Source: Streptomyces sp. AM 4-1-1
Lineage (GTDB): Bacteria; Actinomycetota; Actinomycetes; Streptomycetales; Streptomycetaceae
Assembly (NCBI RefSeq): GCF_029167625.1
Contig: NZ_CP119145.1
Location: 3,038,001 to 3,102,000 of the forward strand
DNA: 64,000 nt
Direction of reading: 5' to 3'
The position numbers and the translations under genes are program-made. Below, one piece after another: positions 59,497 to 64,000 of this stretch; position 1 is the stretch's first letter; every line of letters begins with the position of its first letter. Under the pieces are notes generated by a model that was not told the DNA's origin, did not search any database, and saw only the letters and a list, made by a program, of their open reading frames with translations.

Positions 59497-60066
59497 TCAT
59501 CCGGTCCGGTAGACCAGCGCGGTCGCGATCCCGGCGATCCCCTCGCCCCGCCCGGTGAATCCGAGCCCGTCACTGGTCGCGGCGGAGAGCGAGACGGGCG
59601 CGCCCACCGCGGCGGACAGCACCTTCTGCGCCTCGTCACGGCGCTTGCCGATCTTGGGGCGGGCGCCGACGACCTGGACGGCGACGTTCCCGATCCCGAA
59701 CCCCCCGGCCCGGACGATCCGCGCCGACTCGGCCAGCAGGGTCAGGCCGGAGGCACCGGACCACTCGGGGCGCCCGGTGCCGAAGTGCTGCCCGAGGTCA
59801 CCGAGTCCGGCCGCCGAGAACAGGGCGTTGCAGGCGGCGTGCGCGACGACGTCCGCGTCCGAGTGCCCGGCCAGACCGGGCCCCTCGCCCTCCCAGAGGA
59901 GGCCGGCGCACCACAGCTCGCGCCCCTCCTCGAAGGCGTGGATGTCGGTCCCGATCCCGACCAGCGGCATCACCGGGGCCTGAACCGGCAGCGGCGTCGG
60001 CGTCGGCGCTGAACCAGGAGCCGGTCCCCCGTCCGGGCCCTGCCCCTGCCCTTGGTCGTCCTTCAT
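59497..60066 (-). CDS. ispF: 2-C-methyl-D-erythritol 2,4-cyclodiphosphate synthase
   Basis: 189 aa from ATG 60066, chosen because GAGGACAGG precedes it; an ATG at 60096 inside ispD is an alternative. Metal ligands are in GTDIHAF (Asp and His) and [10 protein letters not shown]. It catalyses ring closure to MEcPP in the MEP isoprenoid pathway. A short Pro-rich N-terminal extension (~35 aa) precedes the core. It directly follows ispD, 19 bp away. Confidence 0.95.
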   Translation of the reverse strand: MKDDQGQGQGPDGGPAPGSAPTPTPLPVQAPVMPLVGIGTDIHAFEEGRELWCAGLLWEGEGPGLAGHSDADVVAHAACNALFSAAGLGDLGQHFGTGRPEWSGASGLTLLAESARIVRAGGFGIGNVAVQVVGARPKIGKRRDEAQKVLSAAVGAPVSLSAATSDGLGFTGRGEGIAGIATALVYRTG

Positions 60067-60085
60067 GGGGACCTGTCCTCGCCCC

Positions 60086-60868
60086 TCAGAAACCATCGTT
60101 CGCCCTCCTGCGCGCGAGAACCGCTTCGGCCAGCACCAGATCCAGCGGCCGGGTCACCTTGAACGCCTCTTCGTGCCCGGGTACGACCACGACGGGCAGT
60201 CCGAGCCGCTCCACCATGCCCGCGTCGTCCGTCGCGCCCTCACCGCTGACGGCGACGGACTCATGGGCGCGGACCAGCGTGCCGCGGTCGAAGCCCTGGG
60301 GCGTCTGCACGGCACGCAGTCTGGCCCGTACCGGAGTGGAGAGCACCGGTTCCGGCCTTCCCGGCTCTCCCGGCTCCACCTCCTTGACGGTGTCGGCGAG
60401 CGGCAGCGCCGGTACGACGGCGGGCGCCCCGTCCCGTACGGCCTCGATCACCGCGTCCACGGTGTCTACGGGCACCAGCGGGCGGGCCGCGTCATGGACG
60501 AGGACGACGCCGATGTCGGCGGGCAGGGCGTCGAGGCCGAGTCTCACCGACTCCTGACGGGTCGCACCACCGGGCACGACGAGGAAGTCCGTGCGCTCGG
60601 GCAGGGCGTGTTCACCGAGGAGGTTCTTGACCTCGGCGGCGCCCTCCGGGGGCGCGACGACGACCACCAGGGACACCGAACGGGACGCCGCCATGGCCCG
60701 TACCGCGTGGATCAGCATGGGAATCCCGCTCAGCGCGCGGAGCGCCTTGGGGGCGCCGGGACCGAGCCGCACGCCGCGGCCGGCGGCGGGGATCACGGCG
60801 GCGGTGCGGGGCGGGGCCGCCGGGACCGGCGCGGACGCCGGGGTCGGTCGGGGCGATTCGTCGGACAT
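60086..60868 (-). CDS. ispD: 2-C-methyl-D-erythritol 4-phosphate cytidylyltransferase
   Basis: 260 aa from ATG 60868, which follows GGAGTG; the frame is open upstream. The nucleotidyltransferase motif is [19 protein letters not shown], and the later segments [21 protein letters not shown] and the C-terminal [13 protein letters not shown] match IspD. It makes CDP-ME in the MEP pathway. Upstream of ispF, the usual order. Confidence 0.95.
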   Translation of the reverse strand: MSDESPRPTPASAPVPAAPPRTAAVIPAAGRGVRLGPGAPKALRALSGIPMLIHAVRAMAASRSVSLVVVVAPPEGAAEVKNLLGEHALPERTDFLVVPGGATRQESVRLGLDALPADIGVVLVHDAARPLVPVDTVDAVIEAVRDGAPAVVPALPLADTVKEVEPGEPGRPEPVLSTPVRARLRAVQTPQGFDRGTLVRAHESVAVSGEGATDDAGMVERLGLPVVVVPGHEEAFKVTRPLDLVLAEAVLARRRANDGF

Positions 60869-61464
60869 CGGTAGCACTCCGAAGGTCATCGGTCCGGCAG
60901 TTCGGTTCGGCACATCGGCCAGGTTTGTTTCCGCGGCGCACATGGGTATGGCCACCATCGAGCCGGGCGGGGAGCCCTGCTCCGACTCGGCCGGGCCCCT
61001 TCCGTGACCCCTGGCCGGGCGGAGCGGACTCTACGCAGCCGGGCACGCGCCCCGCACGCACACGGGGACACAGGACGCCACGGGGGGTACGTCTGCATAC
61101 GGTCCACACACGAATCCGACCACAGGTCCGCGACTGAATCGCGCCACGCGGCAGCCAGGACGTGGGCAGTCGCGGACACGCGGCATGTGCAGCGCGGGGC
61201 CGGCGGGCCCACAGCTCACGGCCTTGGGCCCTACCGCGGGCCGACGGCCATGCTGTGACGAACGAGTGCGCTGCGGCGCGTGAGTCGCGGCGAAGCCCGT
61301 GTGCTGTGAGTGGCTGTGAGTCGCGGCGAAGCACGCGCGGGCCTGGGCGCGCGCGGACACAGGCATGCGCGCGGGCACAGACATGCCGCAGCGCCCGAGA
61401 CAGACCGTGAACAACGGTTGGTCAGCGGGCGCCGCGGCATGTCGTACAACCGGTGCGATCCGAT
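60869..61464. other. Intergenic region, 596 bp
   Basis: Between the ispD start and the carD stop. It holds an exact 17-bp direct repeat, GTGAGTCGCGGCGAAGC, at 61280 and 61316, and palindromic GCATGC/GCGCGC words after it. No gene is seen; the open frames have poor starts. Confidence 0.5.
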
Positions 61465-61947
61465 TCAGGACGCGAGGACCTCGTCGAGCAGAGCCTCGGC
61501 CTTGTCTTCGTTCGTGTTCTCCGCGAGAGCCAGCTCGCTCACCAGGATCTGGCGGGCCTTGGCGAGCATGCGCTTCTCACCTGCGGAGAGTCCGCGCTCA
61601 CGCTCGCGGCGCCACAGGTCACGCACCACTTCGGCGACCTTGATGACATCGCCGGAGGCGAGCTTTTCGAGATTTGCCTTGTAGCGACGGGACCAGTTCG
61701 TCGGCTCTTCGGCGTACGGCGCGCGAAGCACCTCGAACACCCGGTCCAGCCCCTCCTGCCCAACCACATCACGCACGCCCACGAACTCCGCATTGTCCGC
61801 CGGCACACGCACAGTCAAGTCGCCCTGGGCGACCTTGAGCACCAAGTAGGTCTTGTCCACACCTTTGATCTGGCGAGTTTCGATAGCCTCGATCAGCGCG
61901 GCCCCGTGATGGGGATAGACCACGGTGTCGCCAACCTTGAACGTCAT
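61465..61947 (-). CDS. carD: CarD-family RNA polymerase-binding regulator
   Basis: 160 aa. The Tudor-like RNAP-interacting domain is at the N-terminus ([20 protein letters not shown]). A helical C-terminal domain follows with the conserved [20 protein letters not shown] motif. It stabilises open complexes at ribosomal and other promoters and is essential in mycobacteria. Length and context (ispD-ispF on one side, phoP on the other) match the Streptomyces locus. Confidence 0.96.
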   Translation of the reverse strand: MTFKVGDTVVYPHHGAALIEAIETRQIKGVDKTYLVLKVAQGDLTVRVPADNAEFVGVRDVVGQEGLDRVFEVLRAPYAEEPTNWSRRYKANLEKLASGDVIKVAEVVRDLWRRERERGLSAGEKRMLAKARQILVSELALAENTNEDKAEALLDEVLAS

Positions 61948-62778
61948 GTGACAGGTACCCCTTCCGTGGCTATCCAGAGTAACACGAGAATCGCTTCTCC
62001 TGAATGGCGTTTTCGCAGGTCAGGGCATATCTCAGGGCTTGACAACAGCAACGGGGACGTGCTGCGGAAGGCATCCGGAAGACGGTATTCGCAGGTCGGA
62101 GCCACTGTGCGGGCAGGGCGAAACGTGTACGCCAGGGGCGCCCGAAGGCCCGCCGAAGCGACCGAAAGTACCGTTTTGCCGGATTCTGAACGGTGAACTT
62201 TCCGTACTCCGTTCGGTGATCGATCACTCGTACGGCCGTATGTGGCCGCGCTCAAAGAAATGGATCAACGGCCCCCTCGGACCGGGCGGGCTGTTGGATA
62301 ATCGCGCACGGAATGCGCCACGCGGGAAATTGATCACACGTGTTATGTGAACGGCGCGTATCCGAACGGCGCGGTACGAGTGAAACCTTTTGCCACCCGA
62401 GGGCACTTCGGTCGGCACTTCGACTGGCACTTCGCCGCGTACTTCGGACGGTACTTCGGCCGCCCCTTCCACCGGGTGCTTCGGCGCTTCGGTCAAGGGT
62501 TCCGGTCAGGGGTTCCCGTCAAGGTTTCCCGACAACGGCTTCCGCCGAGGGCTCCCGTCGCGCGGGTCTTCCGACGCCCCGGTCCGAACGAAAGGCTCCT
62601 GGGGCGGGTCGGGTGCGGGCCTGGGACGACGGCTCGATAACCTAAGGCCGCTGACGCACCCTTAGGGCGGCTTCACCCTCGCCCTTCCCGGGCCTGTCGG
62701 CGACGACGAAGACGGCTCCGGAACCGGGGCCCGCAACCCACCCGCCCGTACGACCAACGTCTAGGAGTTGCCGCCGCC
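61948..62778. other. Long intergenic region upstream of carD, 831 bp
   Basis: Promoter region of carD and of the divergent DUF461 gene. It includes AT-richer DNA at 62160-62345 and a 12-bp tandem repeat (CACTTCGGTCGG type), six copies from 62404 to 62475. In one frame the repeat encodes EVPx units, but the surroundings have poor codon use, so I call no gene there. TTGACA occurs near 62039. Confidence 0.55.
62404..62475. repeat. 12-bp tandem repeat, six copies
   Basis: Units CACTTCGGTCGG, CACTTCGACTGG, CACTTCGCCGCG, TACTTCGGACGG, TACTTCGGCCGC and CCCTTCCACCGG share a CTTC core and a strict 12-bp period. Confidence 0.75.
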
Positions 62779-63423
62779 GTGAGCCGCAGCCTTCGACGCG
62801 GCGCCCTCGCCGCCACCGCCATCGTGTTCTCGATCGCCTCGCTCTCCGCCTGCGGCGCCGGCCAGGGCGCCCAGACGCTCAAGATCAGGCCCGACAACGC
62901 GGCGACGTCCGTCGGTGACATCCAGATCCAGAACGCGAACGTCGTCACCCAGCCGGAGCTCGACGCGGAAGGCCCCGCGGTCGTCGTCGCGACACTGTTC
63001 AACAACGGCACCAAGAAGCAGACCCTGGACTCCGTCACCCTCGACGGCGCCGGCCCGGTCAAGCTGCACCCCGCCAAGGGGGACGGGCCGCTCACCGTCC
63101 CGGCCGGCGGCAAGCTCATCCTCGGCGGCGACGGCAACGCGTCCGCCGTGATCGAGAAGGGTCGCGAGGCGGCGAAGGACGGCGACGTCCAGAAGGTCGT
63201 CTTCAAGTTCAGCGAGACCGGCGACATCGAGCTGCCCGCCCTCGTCGTCCCGGCGACCAGCTACTTCAAGGGCTACGGGCCGAGCGAGCTGCCCGCCCTG
63301 CCCTCGACGCAGCCGTCCGGAAGCGCGTCGGGCTCGCCCTCCGCGACCACGAGCGGCAGCCCGTCCGGTTCGGCCACGACGGGCGGCCAGGAGTCGGGCG
63401 CGCCGGGGAACACGGAGGGCTGA
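62779..63423 (+). CDS. DUF461 lipoprotein (copper-chaperone-like)
   Basis: 214 aa from GTG 62779. The lipobox is SLSAC-GAG (C25). The central ~130 residues form a beta-sandwich like the PCuAC/DUF461 family, followed by a Ser/Gly/Thr-rich tail. No His/Met cluster for copper is obvious. It lies between carD and phoP, convergent with phoP, as in other Streptomyces. Confidence 0.8.
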   Translation: MSRSLRRGALAATAIVFSIASLSACGAGQGAQTLKIRPDNAATSVGDIQIQNANVVTQPELDAEGPAVVVATLFNNGTKKQTLDSVTLDGAGPVKLHPAKGDGPLTVPAGGKLILGGDGNASAVIEKGREAAKDGDVQKVVFKFSETGDIELPALVVPATSYFKGYGPSELPALPSTQPSGSASGSPSATTSGSPSGSATTGGQESGAPGNTEG

Positions 63424-63540
63424 CCCCGCGCGGGACGCGCGTCGCGTAGGACCGCGTGACGCGGCGCGTGTTCCGACCCGTGTGACGCGTGTGCGGTCCA
63501 CGTGGAACGACGCGTGTACCGACCACGTGACGCTCAGCTC

Positions 63541-63582
63541 ATGAGGGAGGCGCCGCCCGGTACCGGGCGGCGCCTCCCTCAT
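63541..63582. terminator. Bidirectional terminator, 42-bp perfect palindrome
   Basis: ATGAGGGAGGCGCCGCCCG and its exact complement meet at a GGTACC centre. It separates the convergent DUF461 and phoP genes. Confidence 0.9.
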
Positions 63583-63656
63583 GTGTCACCGGACGCGTCC
63601 CCGGCACGCGTCCCCGTCTCCTCCGGGCGCACCGGCCGTCGGCCGGGTCGGCCCGT

Positions 63657-64000
63657 CTACGGCTCGAACTTGTAGCCGAGCCCTCGTACCGTCACCAGGT
63701 GGCGCGGCGCCCCCGGGTCGGGCTCGATCTTGGCGCGCAACCGCTTGACGTGGACGTCCAGGGTCTTGGTGTCACCGACGTAGTCCGCGCCCCAGACCCG
63801 GTCGATCAGCTGCATGCGGGTCAGTACCCGGCCCGCGTTGCGCAGCAGCATCTCCAGGAGGTCGAACTCCTTCAGCGGAAGGTCGACCTTGTCACCGGAG
63901 ACCGTGACGACGTGCCGGTCGACGTCCATCCGCACCGGGCCCGCCTCCAGCGCGGCCGGGGTCGACTCCTCCGGTTCACCGCGGCGGCGCAGCACCGCGC
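63657..64000 (-). CDS. phoP: PhoP-type response regulator, C-terminal part
   Basis: Only the OmpR/PhoB winged-helix DNA-binding domain lies in the window; the receiver domain continues past the right edge. Recognition region: LLRNAGRVLTRMQLIDRVWG, then DVHVKRLRAKIE and the final VRGLGYKFEP. It should bind PHO boxes and control phosphate-starvation genes with a PhoR kinase encoded beyond the window. Identity as PhoP rests on carD and DUF461 being adjacent, as in Streptomyces. Confidence 0.88.
   Translation of the reverse strand, partial: AVLRRRGEPEESTPAALEAGPVRMDVDRHVVTVSGDKVDLPLKEFDLLEMLLRNAGRVLTRMQLIDRVWGADYVGDTKTLDVHVKRLRAKIEPDPGAPRHLVTVRGLGYKFEP

Noticed and set aside
62180..62205. Possible PHO box (GTTCACCGTTCAG) upstream of carD
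   Set aside because: The two GTTCA words are 7 bp apart, not the 11-bp period expected for PhoP, so the match is probably chance.
62224..62496. 90-residue minus-strand frame with EVPx repeats
   Set aside because: Codon use outside the repeat is AT-rich and unlike host genes, and there is no ribosome binding site. The repeat itself explains the pattern.

Overview
This is chromosomal DNA of a Streptomyces, or a very close relative. G+C is high and third codon positions are almost always G or C. The right half carries msiK, rlmB, cysS, ispF, ispD, carD, a DUF461 lipoprotein gene and phoP in the order I recall from Streptomyces chromosomes. Two sites resemble DasR (dre) operators, in front of msiK and in front of a chitinase gene. 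Functions are read from sequence motifs and family knowledge; no searches were run.

Left host arm (1-20811): an aminoglycoside-phosphotransferase-like kinase; a MerR-controlled drug-efflux locus with a 9-bp inverted repeat between divergent genes; a VapC toxin whose antitoxin gene looks decayed; a two-gene locus of a trypsin-like protease and a 1689-residue trypsin-TIR-STAND protein that looks like an NTP-dependent immunity sensor; a large-subunit catalase; a MITE-like element; a Rieske membrane protein; a divergent Lrp regulator/MFS pair; and a secreted GH18 chitinase.

Integrated element (20812-45643, about 24.8 kb): it sits in the 3' end of a tRNA-Thr(TGT) gene. A 43-bp att repeat bounds it, and paired 9-bp repeats lie just inside both ends. 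It encodes Xis, a tyrosine integrase, a MOBP-type relaxase with MobC, a DUF2637 membrane protein and a DUF3631 ATPase, but no TraB/FtsK translocase. I therefore read it as an integrative mobilizable element. Its cargo includes a lower-G+C operon of HerA-like ATPase, NurA-like nuclease and Dam-type methyltransferase at the left end. This is the best candidate for an undescribed defence system. The other cargo is a radical-SAM/short-peptide pair that looks like a RiPP locus, an APH-like kinase, an XRE-TPR regulator, a HAD protein and several overlapping small genes.

A second mobile element is nested in the first. A 4.9-kb unit (tyrosine recombinase, small HTH protein, eight-zinc-ribbon recombinase-like protein, SDR cargo) interrupts the integrase gene at its catalytic-tyrosine codon. 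The remaining integrase tail lies 4.9 kb downstream, beside the attachment site.

Right host arm (45644-64000): msiK, a small secreted protein, a sugar nucleotidyltransferase, a DoxX protein, rlmB, cysS, an F420/PPOX oxidoreductase with an MFS exporter, a fused peptide/metal ABC permease with its binding protein behind a Zur-like box, a GNAT gene, ispF/ispD, carD, a DUF461 lipoprotein and the 3' end of phoP. Most operons end in strong perfect hairpins.
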